From Sandaracinaceae bacterium (GTDB lineage: Bacteria; Myxococcota_A; Polyangia; Polyangiales; Houyiibacteriaceae): 64,000 nt of DNA. Location: assembly GCA_020633055.1 (NCBI GenBank), contig JACKEJ010000004.1:434001-498000 (forward strand), in the 5' to 3' direction. Positions 8,350-16,865 of this stretch are shown piece by piece (within the stretch, counting starts at the first letter, position 1; each line of letters opens with the position of its first letter). A model generated the notes under the pieces. The model did no database searches. It was not told where the DNA came from and was given only the letters and a program-made list of their open reading frames with translations. Made by a program: the position numbers and the translations under genes.

Positions 8350-10485
8350 TCACCCGACCGACACGTTCTCTTCTGGGTACGTGTGGTCGACGCGCGCCGA
8401 AGAAGCCGACGCCAGAAAGACGAAGAGGGTGAGCGGGCCGACGCGCCCCGCGAACATGCAGGCCACGATGATGACCTTGCCGATGTCGTCCAGCATGCCC
8501 GTGGCGCCCACGCTGAGGCCCACGGTCGCCAGCGCGCTGACCACCTCGAACAGCGCCGCGTCGAGCGGGATGTCCTGCGTGATCTGGACGCACGCGAGCC
8601 CCACGCAGCTGGCGAGCACGCCGAGCGTGGTGACCGCCGTCGCGCGCAGCACGCTCACGTTGGGCAGCGTGCGCCCGAAGATCTCGATGCGCTCGCGGCC
8701 GCGCGCCACGGCCAGGATGGACAGCACCACCACGGCCAGCGTGGTGGTCTTCGCGCCGCCCGCGGTGGACCCGGGGCTTCCGCCGACGAACATCAGCAGG
8801 ATCATCAGCGTCCACGTGGCCGGGGCCACGCGCGCCAGGTCGATGGAGTTGAAGCCCGCCGTGCGCAACGTGATGGACTGGAAGAGCGCGTTGCCCAGCT
8901 TGTCCACCAGGCTCATGTCCGCGAGGGTGTTGTTCCACTCGAGCGCGGCGATCAGGAACGCGGGTGCGACGATCAAGAGGGCCGTCGTGGAGAGCACCAG
9001 CCGTGTGTGCAGCGAGTGCCGCTGGACACGCGGGCGCCGGAACCACACGAGGGCCATGACCACGCTGGGGCCGAGGCCGCCCACCACGATGGTGACGGAG
9101 ATGACGCCCAGCACGAACGGACTCTCGGCGTAGGGGACCAGGCTGGCGCTCTGGAGCGCGAACCCCGCGTTGCAGAACGCCGAGATGGCGGTGAAGGTGC
9201 CGCGCCAGAGCGCCATGAGGAACCCGTCGTCGCCGGCCCAGAACGCCAGCGTCAAGAGCAGCGCGGAGAGCCCCTCGGTGGCCACGGTCACCACGAACAC
9301 GTCGCGCAGCGCGCCCCGCAGACCCGCTCGCCCAGACGCTCCGACCAAGTCCACCGCCGCGCGCTCGTGCGAGAGCGACAAGCGCTTGCCCAAGAACACC
9401 ACCGCCGCCGCCGAGAACACCATGATGCCGAGGCCCCCCACCTGGATGAGGGTGAGCACCACGGCTTGCCCGAAGCCGGAGAAGGCCACGGGCGTGTCCA
9501 CCGTGATCAAGCCCGTCACGCACGTCGCGCTGACCGCGGTGAAGACGGCGTCCATGAACGGCAGCGGGTCACCGTGCGCAGCGGCGATGGGCAGCGCCAG
9601 CAAGAGCGTGCCCACGGCGCAGATGGCCACGAAGGAGACCACCAGGACGCGCGACGGGTTGTTCAGCACCACGTCCACCAGGTCGGGCTCGCGCGCGATG
9701 GCCGCGGAGGGCGCGAGCCTGCGTCGGAACGCGTGCCGCGACGCGAGGCCCAGCATGGCCAGCGGCGACAAGAGCCCGAGCGCCACATAGCGGAGCGACT
9801 CCTCCAGAGGCGCGCCCAGCGCGAGCGTCGCGATGACGACGGCCGCGGGCAGCAGCGCGGTGAGCCCGGCGGACACCACCAGCGCCACCTGCCAGCGCGT
9901 GGCAGGCAGGCGCCCGCGCCACGCATAGGCGACGGGGACGAGGAACAGCACCGTCAGCGCGCTGACGCTCGCCACGGTAGCGGCGGGCATGCTGAGCCAC
10001 GCGTCGAAGCCGAACAGCGTCGCGACCAACGCGGCCACCTGCACCTCGAACTCGGCGGGGTGCTCGACCCTCAGGTGGTCCAGCACCCGCAGCCGATCCG
10101 GGGGCCAGACATAGGCCAAGAAGCCGACCATTCCCGACAGCAGCACGAGCCCGCGCTCGGCGTCCTCCGGCCGGGAGAGCAGCATGGCCGCCATGAACGC
10201 CATCAGCGCGAGCGTCACCACGGCACGCCACACGCGGCGCCCCTCGCGGTGCAAGACGGATCCGAGAAGAAACAACAATGAGACGCCGCTGGCGGCCACC
10301 CACCAGGCAGGGACGAAGCCCTCGACCACTTCCCGCACGGCCGCGCTGGGCACCACGGTGATGGCCGCGGGCGCCAGCGCCAGCCACAGCACGCGGATGC
10401 CGCGCGTTCGTCCGCAGGTGTAGGCCATGTCGGTGGTGCTGGTGTGCCAGGTCACCCGGGTGTGCGCAAAAGAGCGTCGGGCCAT
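8350..10485 (-). CDS. trkH: TrkH/KtrB-family potassium transporter with extended N-terminus
   Basis: Integral membrane K+ translocating subunit, 711 residues. The four pore loops are visible: VSATCVTGL, SAFCNAGFAL, TLRTAGFNS and ALATVGLSVG, each with the filter glycine. The family core starts near residue 275 (DVVLNNPSRVLVVSFVAICAVGTLL). Before it lie about 250 extra residues with roughly six to eight hydrophobic segments, so the protein is much longer than a 450-485 residue TrkH. The ATG at 10485 lies 4 bases after the stop of the upstream membrane-protein gene; a Met at residue 20 is an alternative start. The partner regulatory subunit is directly downstream. Confidence 0.92.
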   Translation of the reverse strand: MARRSFAHTRVTWHTSTTDMAYTCGRTRGIRVLWLALAPAAITVVPSAAVREVVEGFVPAWWVAASGVSLLFLLGSVLHREGRRVWRAVVTLALMAFMAAMLLSRPEDAERGLVLLSGMVGFLAYVWPPDRLRVLDHLRVEHPAEFEVQVAALVATLFGFDAWLSMPAATVASVSALTVLFLVPVAYAWRGRLPATRWQVALVVSAGLTALLPAAVVIATLALGAPLEESLRYVALGLLSPLAMLGLASRHAFRRRLAPSAAIAREPDLVDVVLNNPSRVLVVSFVAICAVGTLLLALPIAAAHGDPLPFMDAVFTAVSATCVTGLITVDTPVAFSGFGQAVVLTLIQVGGLGIMVFSAAAVVFLGKRLSLSHERAAVDLVGASGRAGLRGALRDVFVVTVATEGLSALLLTLAFWAGDDGFLMALWRGTFTAISAFCNAGFALQSASLVPYAESPFVLGVISVTIVVGGLGPSVVMALVWFRRPRVQRHSLHTRLVLSTTALLIVAPAFLIAALEWNNTLADMSLVDKLGNALFQSITLRTAGFNSIDLARVAPATWTLMILLMFVGGSPGSTAGGAKTTTLAVVVLSILAVARGRERIEIFGRTLPNVSVLRATAVTTLGVLASCVGLACVQITQDIPLDAALFEVVSALATVGLSVGATGMLDDIGKVIIVACMFAGRVGPLTLFVFLASASSARVDHTYPEENVSVG

Positions 10486-10489
10486 GGCA

Positions 10490-11230
10490 TCAGGGGGACG
10501 TGGGTGGGTCGCTCGCGCTGGGCTCGTGCAGGCGCGCGAGCTTGTCGCCGTGGCGACGACGAAAGCGGCGCACGTAGCCCAGCGTGACGGCCAGGAACGA
10601 CGCGATGCCGGAGGGGATGAGGCCCAGGAGCGCCGCGATGACGAACATGAAGAGCAGCCAGGCCAGCGCGGCCAGCACGGGGCCGCTGAACAGGATGGCG
10701 CCCAGGTCGATCAGCAGCACGGGGAGCAAGATGACGAGCGCCACGGGCCCCGCGTGGCCCACGTGGCCCATCCCCTCCAGCAGCCAGTGGCGCTCGCTGC
10801 CCACTTGCATGCACGCCTCGGCCACGCCCACGCCCGCGTGCTCGAGCGGGCCGCTCATGAGCCAGAACGAGATCACGAGCGCGAGCGGGATGCAGAACAC
10901 CGGGACCAGCACCCACGGGCCCGAGAGGGTCCACGCCGCGCGTAGCGCGCCCCCCACCGTGGCGATGGGGAACGCGACCGTCAGCGCGTAAAACAGCGCG
11001 AAGAAGGGCAGCACCACCCACATGAGCGGGTCGGTCCCCTCGGACCTCATGCCGTCGACGCACGCGACCATCAGGAACGCGAACAGCAGGCCGCCCACCA
11101 CCAGGAGGGTCTTCCCGAAGGGCCGAAAGAACGAGGCCAGCACGAAGCGCAGCTCGGCCTTGAACACGGTCCAGCTGTTCTTCGCGACGTTCTTTCCGGT
11201 CTGCTTGGCACGGGAGAGCGCGTCGTCCAT
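10490..11230 (-). CDS. Multi-pass membrane protein, unknown function
   Basis: I do not recognise the family. The 246-residue protein has a basic N-terminal part, then about five hydrophobic segments (around 45-65, 75-100, 108-130, 165-185, 190-220) and a charged tail (RRFRRRHGDKLARLHE). Its gene ends 4 bases before the TrkH-like start and begins 32 bases after the stop of a lipoprotein gene, so it is probably co-transcribed with the potassium-uptake genes. A supporting membrane role there is only a guess from position. Confidence 0.7.
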   Translation of the reverse strand: MDDALSRAKQTGKNVAKNSWTVFKAELRFVLASFFRPFGKTLLVVGGLLFAFLMVACVDGMRSEGTDPLMWVVLPFFALFYALTVAFPIATVGGALRAAWTLSGPWVLVPVFCIPLALVISFWLMSGPLEHAGVGVAEACMQVGSERHWLLEGMGHVGHAGPVALVILLPVLLIDLGAILFSGPVLAALAWLLFMFVIAALLGLIPSGIASFLAVTLGYVRRFRRRHGDKLARLHEPSASDPPTSP

Positions 11231-11262
11231 CGGGCGAGGCTACCCCCATGCGGCCGCGACGC

Positions 11263-11910
11263 CTATGGCGCTGCGTCGGCCGCGTCGGCCGCGTCGGCCG
11301 GGGCGTCGCAGGGACGACAGGCCTCGATCACGATGACGGCAGGCTCCCGGATGACCGGCAGCAGCGGCGGGTCCTCCAGGTAGCGCACCACCGCCCGCTC
11401 GCAGCGCGACAGCGCGGCGCGCTCGTCGACGGCGTCGAAGAAGCCCCACATCACCCCCGTGCCGGGGATGTGCGCCATGCGCATCTCGGGCGCCCCCGCG
11501 AGGTCGGCGAGGTCCTGGGCTCGGCTGCGCACGTACATGTCCACCCCGTTCCCACGCGTCCCGTGCGGCAGCGCGCGCAGGTCGAACCCGAGGTGCACCA
11601 CGGCGCATCCGGCCCACGGACGGGCATCCCGCGCGGCCGCAGGCGTGTCATCGCCCGCGTCCTGACCGTGCAACGCCAGCGTGGCGTCGTCGCCGGTCGG
11701 GTCGGTCGCGCGCCCTTCCGCCTGTGCTGGTCCCTCACCACCTGCGGGCCCACGTGTGTCGGAGGCGCCACCCGCTTCTCCTCCGGGCGCGGTTGCCTGT
11801 TGGACCGGATCCACTTCACCTCCCACGGTCTCCGTGGCTGTGGTCGACCCACAGCCCGTGGCGACGCCACCAGACGCCAGCAAGAGCAAGGCACGCATGA
11901 GACAGCGCAT
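11263..11910 (-). CDS. Putative lipoprotein, unknown function
   Basis: The start at 11910 (MRCLMRALLLL) gives a 215-residue protein with a typical lipoprotein signal and lipobox VATGC at about residues 16-20. A low-complexity linker of Gly, Glu, Ala and Pro follows (about 25-85). The globular part contains WAGCAVVHLGFDLRALP and VMWGFFDAVDERAALSRCE, which I cannot assign. The C-terminus ends in an Ala-Asp-Ala repeat encoded by three 9-bp units. An upstream in-frame ATG at 12057 would add an Arg-rich leader incompatible with export. It heads the minus-strand run leading to the Trk genes. Confidence 0.68.
   Translation of the reverse strand: MRCLMRALLLLASGGVATGCGSTTATETVGGEVDPVQQATAPGGEAGGASDTRGPAGGEGPAQAEGRATDPTGDDATLALHGQDAGDDTPAAARDARPWAGCAVVHLGFDLRALPHGTRGNGVDMYVRSRAQDLADLAGAPEMRMAHIPGTGVMWGFFDAVDERAALSRCERAVVRYLEDPPLLPVIREPAVIVIEACRPCDAPADAADAADAAP
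11273..11299. repeat. Three perfect 9-bp tandem units (GCGTCGGCC)
   Basis: Three uninterrupted copies lie at the 3' end of the minus-strand lipoprotein gene and encode its Ala-Asp-Ala tail. It is a likely slippage site that changes tail length in steps of three residues without shifting the frame. Confidence 0.85.
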
Positions 11911-12141
11911 GCGCTCAGCCTCGCCCTTCGGCCGCCTCGCGGCAAGCGACGCGAAGGTCACCGCCTGCGTGCACACAGTGCGAGACCGCTTGGCGCGCGC
12001 TGGAGCGCGGCAGTCAGCTCGCTGGTGCGCCCAGCAACGAGAGCGACTCGCGCGCAACGCGACGCACGGCAGCTGCGGTCCTCACACGCCGCCGACGTAC
12101 GTGGCACACTGCCGGACCAAGCGGATTAGAGGAGTTGGCCG

Positions 12142-15100
12142 ATGAAGCGGATGCTCATGAGGGCGAGTTGGTGCGTGTGGTTGTCGACGGCGTGGGTGAT
12201 GCCGGGCTGTGGGGACGGCGCGGACCGCCTGGTCGACGCGGCCACGGACGGGAGCGCCGACACGGGCGCGTCGGACGGTAGCATCGACTTCGGGGGCGAC
12301 GGCGGCACGTCCAACGATCTCGGGACACCGGACGGTTTCGTCGGCGTTGCGCCATCCGCCCTGGCGGATGGGTATGCGGCGTCGAGCGGCTTCACGCTCT
12401 CGGTCGACGCCTCCACCGGCGTCTTGGCGAACGACACCCTGGGCGACCCAGTAGGCACGGTCGTGAGCTTCGGCGGCGGTTCGCTGGGCGGGACGGCCGC
12501 AGATCGCGTCGCAGGCGCGACCGCCGCCATCGGGACGGGCTCACTCGTGCTGCGCGCCGACGGCAGCTTCGACTTCACCCCAGACACGGGCTTCCTGGGC
12601 TCGTTCACCGTGGACTACGTGCTCGCCAACGCGGAGGGCAGCGCGAGCGCCACAGTCACGATCGAGGTCAGCGCGGGCCCCACCGCGGTCGACGACACCT
12701 ACGCCGCGCTCGCCGACACGACGTTCCAAGTCCTCGGTGGCACGGCCGACGCCCTGCTCGCGAACGACCTGGGTGCGCCTGCGCCTAGCGTGGTGAGCTT
12801 CGGAGGCGGCGACCTGGGCGGCTCGGTGGACGACCACAGCGCCGGCGCGACGGCCTCGTTCGGCACGACCGGCTCGCTCACGGTCACCGCCGACGGCGGC
12901 GTCGAGCTGGTCCCCGAGGCGGGGTTCAGCGGTCAGTTCACCTTCGACTACGAGATCATGAATGCGCTGGGCAGCTCCACCGGCACGGTGACGATCACCG
13001 TTCAGGCCGCTCCCACGCTGGCGGGCACGCCCCCCAACGGTGAGGTCGGTGTGTCCTACGCGTTCAACTTCACGGTGAGCGGCTTCCCCACCCCGACGCT
13101 CAACGTGACCGCCGGTGCGCTGCCCCCCGGCCTCGCGCTCTCGGGCAACAGCATCACGGGGACACCCACCATGCCGGGCAACTTCAGCGGGATCACCGTC
13201 ACCGCCGGCAACGGCGTCGGCGCGCCAGCGACGCTCGACTTCGCCATCACCGTCAACAGCCCGCCAGCCATCACCAGCGCCGCGAGCACCACGTTCGTCG
13301 TCGGTGTGGCGGGCTCGTTCACCGTCACGGCCACCGGCACGCCCGCCCCGACCATCGCCCGCACGGGCGCGCTCCCCACCGGCGTCACGTTCGCGGGCGG
13401 TGTGCTCTCCGGAACCCCCGCCGCCGGCACGGGCGGCACCTACCCGGTCACCTTCACCGCGTCCAACGGTGTCGGCAGCAACGCGGTGCAGTCCTTCACG
13501 CTCACCGTGAACCAGGCCCCCAGCGTCAGCGGGGCACCCCCGAGCGGCGCCCTCGGCACCAGCTACAACCACGCCTTCACCGTCGCAGGCTTCCCCGCGC
13601 CCACGCTCAGCCTGACCGCCGGCACGCTCCCGCCCGGCCTCGCGCTGGTGGGCAACAGCATCACCGGCACGCCCACCATGCCCGGCACCTTCTCCGGGCT
13701 CACCGTCACCGCCAGCAACGGAGTCGGCTCCCCCGCCACGCTCACCTTCTCCATCACCGTCAACAGCCCGCCGGCCATCACCAGCGCCGCGAGCACCACG
13801 TTCGTCGTCGGTGCGGCGGGCTCGTTCACCGTCACGGCCACCGGCACGCCCGCCCCGACCATCGCCCGCACGGGCGCGCTCCCCACAGGCGTCACGTTCG
13901 CGGGCGGCGTGCTCTCCGGCACCCCCGCCGCAGGCACCGGCGGGACCTACCCGCTCACCTTCACGGCCACCAACGGCGTCGGCAGCAACGCCGTCCAGTC
14001 CTTCACGCTCACCGTGAACCAAGCGCCGACCGTCAGCGGCGCTCCGCCCAGCGGCACCGTCAGCACGAGCTACAACCACACGTTCACCGTCGCAGGCTTC
14101 CCCGCGCCCACGCTCAGCCTGACCGCCGGCACGCTCCCGCCCGGCCTCGCGCTCGCGGGCAACAGCATCACAGGCATGCCCACCATGGCGGGCACCTTCT
14201 CCGGGCTCACCGTCACCGCGTCCAACGGCGTCGGCTCCCCCGCCACGCTCAACTTCTCCATCACCGTCGCCGGCAACCCCGTGGCCGTCGCCGACGCGTA
14301 TGGGGTGACGGGCAACATCGGCGTCAGCGTCCCCGCCCCCGGCGTCCTCGGCAACGACACGCTGAGCGGCGCGACCCTCACGCACGTCGGGCCCGCAGCC
14401 TCCACGACGACGGCCGTCCCCGGGACCATCACCACCAGCAACGGCGGCAGCGTGACGCTCCAGGCGAACGGCAGCTTCACCTACAACCCGCCCGCTGGCT
14501 ACACGGGCACCGACGCCTTCCACTACCGCCTCACCAGCGGCGGGAACACGACGACCGCGCAAGTGACGCTCAGCATCACCAACCGGGTGTGGTTCGTGGA
14601 CTCGACGGCGAGCGCGGGTGACGGGCGCCTGTCGAGCCCGCGCAACAACCTCGCCACGGCCATGAGCGGGGCCACCGCCGGTGACCGCATCTTCGTCTAC
14701 CGGCAGGCCTCGAACTACGTCACCAACGTCACGCTACAAGCCAACCAGCGGCTCATCGGTCAGGGCGTGGCGCTGGACGCCAGCAGCCTGGGCTTCACGC
14801 CCGCTCCGTTCAGCGTGGCCCTGCCAAGCGCCACCACGCACCCGGGTATCCAGGGCAGCGTCACCTTCGGCGGCGCCAACGCCGGGCTCTTTGGTGTGCA
14901 TGTGACCCCGTCGTCCGGCGGCGGTGTCACCGATGGGGGCGTGGCCCGCGCAGGGCTCGTCGCGTCCAACGTGCGCGTCACGACGTCGGGCGGCGTCGGC
15001 GTGTCGCTCACGGGCTCCAGCGGGAACCTCTCGTTCCGCAGCGTCAGCACCACGGGCGGCACCCGCGGCATCTCGCTCTCCGGGGTGGGTGGCACCTTCA

Positions 15101-16098
15101 CGGTGACGGGCGACGGGTCCACCGCGGGCTCGGGCGGCACCATCCAGAACACCACCGCCCATGGCGTGCAGCTCACGAACGTCAGCGCGGCGGTGAGCTT
15201 CAGCTACATGGCCTTCAACGGGTCCGTCTATGACAATGTCAGCCTCGAGACCAGCGGCGCAGGCGTGAAGCTCGACTCGAGCAGTTCCGTCGCGAGCTCG
15301 CTCACCATCGACCGCTGCAGCTTCGCCTCCAACCAGGGACGCGCTGTCTACGTCCACCCCACGGGCAGCGGCGCGACGGCGCTCACCCTCACGAACAGCA
15401 CGTTCCCCACGAACCTGGTGGGGACGTCCGAGGTGTTCGTCTTCTACGAGGGCAGCTCGAACGCCAACACCTACGACATCCGCGGCAACACCTTCACGAA
15501 CATCAACATCACGGCCGTCCAGGTGTTCATCGGGACCAGCCTGGGCGCGCAACAAACGGCGCGCGGTCACGTCAGCAACAACAACATCACAGGCCTGCCC
15601 AACGGCTTCGCGACAGGCATCTCGGTGGGCGTCAACGACAACGCCGGGTCGACCATGATCGTCGCCGTCGAGAACAACATGTTCACCGCCATGGGCACCA
15701 TGGCCATCGATCTGAACAAGCAGCCGCTCAACAACAACATGCACGTCACCGTGCGCAACAACACGGTGCGCTCGCCCGTCTCACCTGGCACCAACTACCT
15801 CTACGGCCTGCGCCTCACCATGGCGTCCAGCTCCTCCGCCGGCCCGGCCGGGACCTACTGCGCGAACGTAAACGGCAACGACATCCCCGACTTCGGCGGC
15901 GGCTCGTCCATCCGCATCCGCCGCCTCGGTACGCACGCCGGACTCACCACCTCCATCCAGGGCTTCACCGGCAACACCCAGGCCCAGCTGACCACGTTCC
16001 TCGCCGCCGCCAACGCTGGACCCCTGGGGCCCATCAACTACTCCCCCGACCCCCTGACGCAGTTCGCCTTCCCGAACCAGACCTGCCTCACCCCCTGA
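12142..16098 (+). CDS. Large Ig-repeat lipoprotein with C-terminal right-handed beta-helix
   Basis: A 1318-residue predicted surface lipoprotein. The signal peptide ends at WVMPGC (lipobox about residue 23), followed by an acidic Asp/Gly/Ser linker. Two cadherin-like or Ig modules follow (about 70-175 and 180-285), then five putative-Ig (He_PIG-like) domains of about 85 residues in an A-B-A-B-A order (about 290-710, e.g. GTLPPGLAL, NSITGTPT). Another VLGNDTL module lies around 715-815. The C-terminal 500 residues are Asn/Ser/Thr/Gly-rich with beta-helix spacing (IDRCSF, VENNMF, VRNNTV), as in pectate-lyase-like folds. AGAGGAG 8 bases upstream supports the ATG. Adhesion or polymer binding is plausible but not shown. 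Confidence 0.85.
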   Translation: MKRMLMRASWCVWLSTAWVMPGCGDGADRLVDAATDGSADTGASDGSIDFGGDGGTSNDLGTPDGFVGVAPSALADGYAASSGFTLSVDASTGVLANDTLGDPVGTVVSFGGGSLGGTAADRVAGATAAIGTGSLVLRADGSFDFTPDTGFLGSFTVDYVLANAEGSASATVTIEVSAGPTAVDDTYAALADTTFQVLGGTADALLANDLGAPAPSVVSFGGGDLGGSVDDHSAGATASFGTTGSLTVTADGGVELVPEAGFSGQFTFDYEIMNALGSSTGTVTITVQAAPTLAGTPPNGEVGVSYAFNFTVSGFPTPTLNVTAGALPPGLALSGNSITGTPTMPGNFSGITVTAGNGVGAPATLDFAITVNSPPAITSAASTTFVVGVAGSFTVTATGTPAPTIARTGALPTGVTFAGGVLSGTPAAGTGGTYPVTFTASNGVGSNAVQSFTLTVNQAPSVSGAPPSGALGTSYNHAFTVAGFPAPTLSLTAGTLPPGLALVGNSITGTPTMPGTFSGLTVTASNGVGSPATLTFSITVNSPPAITSAASTTFVVGAAGSFTVTATGTPAPTIARTGALPTGVTFAGGVLSGTPAAGTGGTYPLTFTATNGVGSNAVQSFTLTVNQAPTVSGAPPSGTVSTSYNHTFTVAGFPAPTLSLTAGTLPPGLALAGNSITGMPTMAGTFSGLTVTASNGVGSPATLNFSITVAGNPVAVADAYGVTGNIGVSVPAPGVLGNDTLSGATLTHVGPAASTTTAVPGTITTSNGGSVTLQANGSFTYNPPAGYTGTDAFHYRLTSGGNTTTAQVTLSITNRVWFVDSTASAGDGRLSSPRNNLATAMSGATAGDRIFVYRQASNYVTNVTLQANQRLIGQGVALDASSLGFTPAPFSVALPSATTHPGIQGSVTFGGANAGLFGVHVTPSSGGGVTDGGVARAGLVASNVRVTTSGGVGVSLTGSSGNLSFRSVSTTGGTRGISLSGVGGTFTVTGDGSTAGSGGTIQNTTAHGVQLTNVSAAVSFSYMAFNGSVYDNVSLETSGAGVKLDSSSSVASSLTIDRCSFASNQGRAVYVHPTGSGATALTLTNSTFPTNLVGTSEVFVFYEGSSNANTYDIRGNTFTNINITAVQVFIGTSLGAQQTARGHVSNNNITGLPNGFATGISVGVNDNAGSTMIVAVENNMFTAMGTMAIDLNKQPLNNNMHVTVRNNTVRSPVSPGTNYLYGLRLTMASSSSAGPAGTYCANVNGNDIPDFGGGSSIRIRRLGTHAGLTTSIQGFTGNTQAQLTTFLAAANAGPLGPINYSPDPLTQFAFPNQTCLTP
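13010..14272 (+). repeat. 507-bp tandem repeat within the Ig lipoprotein gene, about 2.5 copies
   Basis: The block beginning AACAGCCCGCC at 13255 recurs at 13762, giving a 507-bp (169-residue) period. Each period holds two Ig-like domains of different type, and a final half-copy ends near 14272. Long stretches are nearly identical at the DNA level, including third positions, so the duplication is recent or kept uniform by recombination. Copy number is likely to vary between strains and is easily collapsed in assemblies. Confidence 0.88.
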
Positions 16099-16117
16099 GC
16101 CCGCCGCGCGCCCCGGG

Positions 16118-16297
16118 CCCGGTCACGCCGCCCGGTTCCCACGTCCAGGTCCCGGTTCCCGAGTCCCAGATCCGGCCGGTTCCCGAGTCCCACGTCCCGC
16201 CGCCCGGTCCCCGAGTCCCGGATCCTGCCACCCGGTCCCCGAGTCCCAGGTCCACCACCCGGTCCCCGAGCCCCAGGTCCGCCGCCCGGTCCCCGAG
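16118..16297 (+). repeat. C-rich 27-bp tandem array
   Basis: About eight degenerate units of CCCGGTCCCCGAGTCCCAGGTCC plus a few bases begin at 16118, 16131, 16151, 16176, 16203, 16231, 16258 and 16285; the last full units are 27-28 bp. It starts 20 bases after the stop of the lipoprotein gene. The plus strand is strongly C-rich and the array is noncoding on that strand. A C-rich transcript of this kind could serve as a Rho loading site; that is inference. A related GAGTCCC-rich stretch occurs at 52451-52740. Confidence 0.8.
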
Positions 16298-16552
16298 CGC
16301 CGCCGCACGCCCGGCCAGCCCACACACGCCAACCGCACTGACCGCCGCCGAGACCAGCTGCGCCGGCCCCACCAGCACCACCAGCCTCAGCCGAGTCCAG
16401 GCGCGCCCCCCTTCCGGCGCGCCCCCACCCGGTACTCCGGCGGCCCGTCCCGCCCCCGAGCGCTCCCGCATCCCATCGCGCCAACCCGCGTTCACCCGCC
16501 TACCCCGCGCCTCCCCCGACGGGCCCCACCCGCCCCGTGCGGCCAAGCCGCC

Positions 16553-16692
16553 CGAGGACGGGGGGCGCCCTGGTCTAAGGGTGTCGGAGGGACCCGCTTT
16601 TCAAGCGCCGCCCCGCGGCGCGTAGAAAACGGGAGGCCCCGCAGGGAGCGCCTGCGCGACCGAGCCCGTGACCAGGGCGCCTCCCGTCCTCG
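16553..16692 (+). ncRNA. Structured palindromic element, copy 1 (candidate RNA)
   Basis: The outer stem pairs 16553-16575 with 16670-16692: 23 positions, all paired if one G-U is allowed. Inside, GGG (16579-16581) and CGG (16585-16587) can pair with CCC (16665-16667) and CCG (16660-16662). Two hairpins follow: an imperfect one at 16593-16633, and GCAGG-GAGCG-CCTGC at 16641-16655. Copy 2 at 52768-52895 keeps the core (GGGTGTYGG, GCAGGGAGCGCCTGCGCGAC, GCCCGTG) while the outer stem and first hairpin differ in sequence yet stay largely paired. This argues for selection on folding. It lies 173 bases upstream of an ABC operon. A repetitive palindrome acting as DNA is the alternative. Confidence 0.55.
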
Positions 16693-16763
16693 CACGACCA
16701 AGCCCCCAGCTTCGACTAAAAGGCGAACCACCCGGAATGCCGGGCCAAGAAGTGTGTTACGAG

Positions 16764-16787
16764 CCCCGGCAGCTGGATCTGCCGGGG
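16764..16787 (+). terminator. Strong hairpin between structured element and ABC operon
   Basis: CCCCGGCAG (16764-16772) and CTGCCGGGG (16779-16787) form a perfect 9-bp stem with a 6-base loop, followed by TTCTT. It may be an intrinsic terminator ending a transcript that starts at or before the structured element, just upstream of the operon promoter. A smaller hairpin (CCCGG-AATG-CCGGG) lies about 20 bases before it. The T tract is short, so termination is uncertain. Confidence 0.45.
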
Positions 16788-16790
16788 TTC

Positions 16791-16818
16791 TTGACTAGGA
16801 GGGCCCCCGGACTACCAT
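16791..16818 (+). promoter_or_regulatory. Sigma70-like promoter for the Gld-type ABC operon
   Basis: TTGACT (16791-16796), a 16-base spacer and TACCAT (16813-16818) match the consensus at 5 and 4 of 6 positions. Transcription would start near 16825, about 40 bases before the first ATG. The match was made by eye. Confidence 0.42.
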
Positions 16819-16865
16819 CCGCGCGCCCCGAACCTATCGATTTCTCGACGGAAGATACGCTTCAT

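Noticed and set aside
8395..9523. Long minus-strand frame continuing upstream of the HAMP/PAS-like gene across the Trk genes
   Set aside because: It is Arg/His/Gly-rich shadow sequence in another frame of trkA and trkH; only its last 304 residues are a real protein (6743-7657).
12102..12107. TGGCAC resembling a sigma54 -24 box upstream of the Ig lipoprotein
   Set aside because: The required TTGC at the right spacing is absent.
12541..14562. 673-residue minus-strand frame inside the Ig lipoprotein gene
   Set aside because: It mirrors the plus-strand repeats, has Gly/Arg/Asp low complexity and no domain; the plus-strand gene is convincing.
16699..16860. Stretch with small hairpins that I tested as a tRNA
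   Set aside because: No acceptor stem or anticodon arm can be formed; hairpin plus promoter explains it better.
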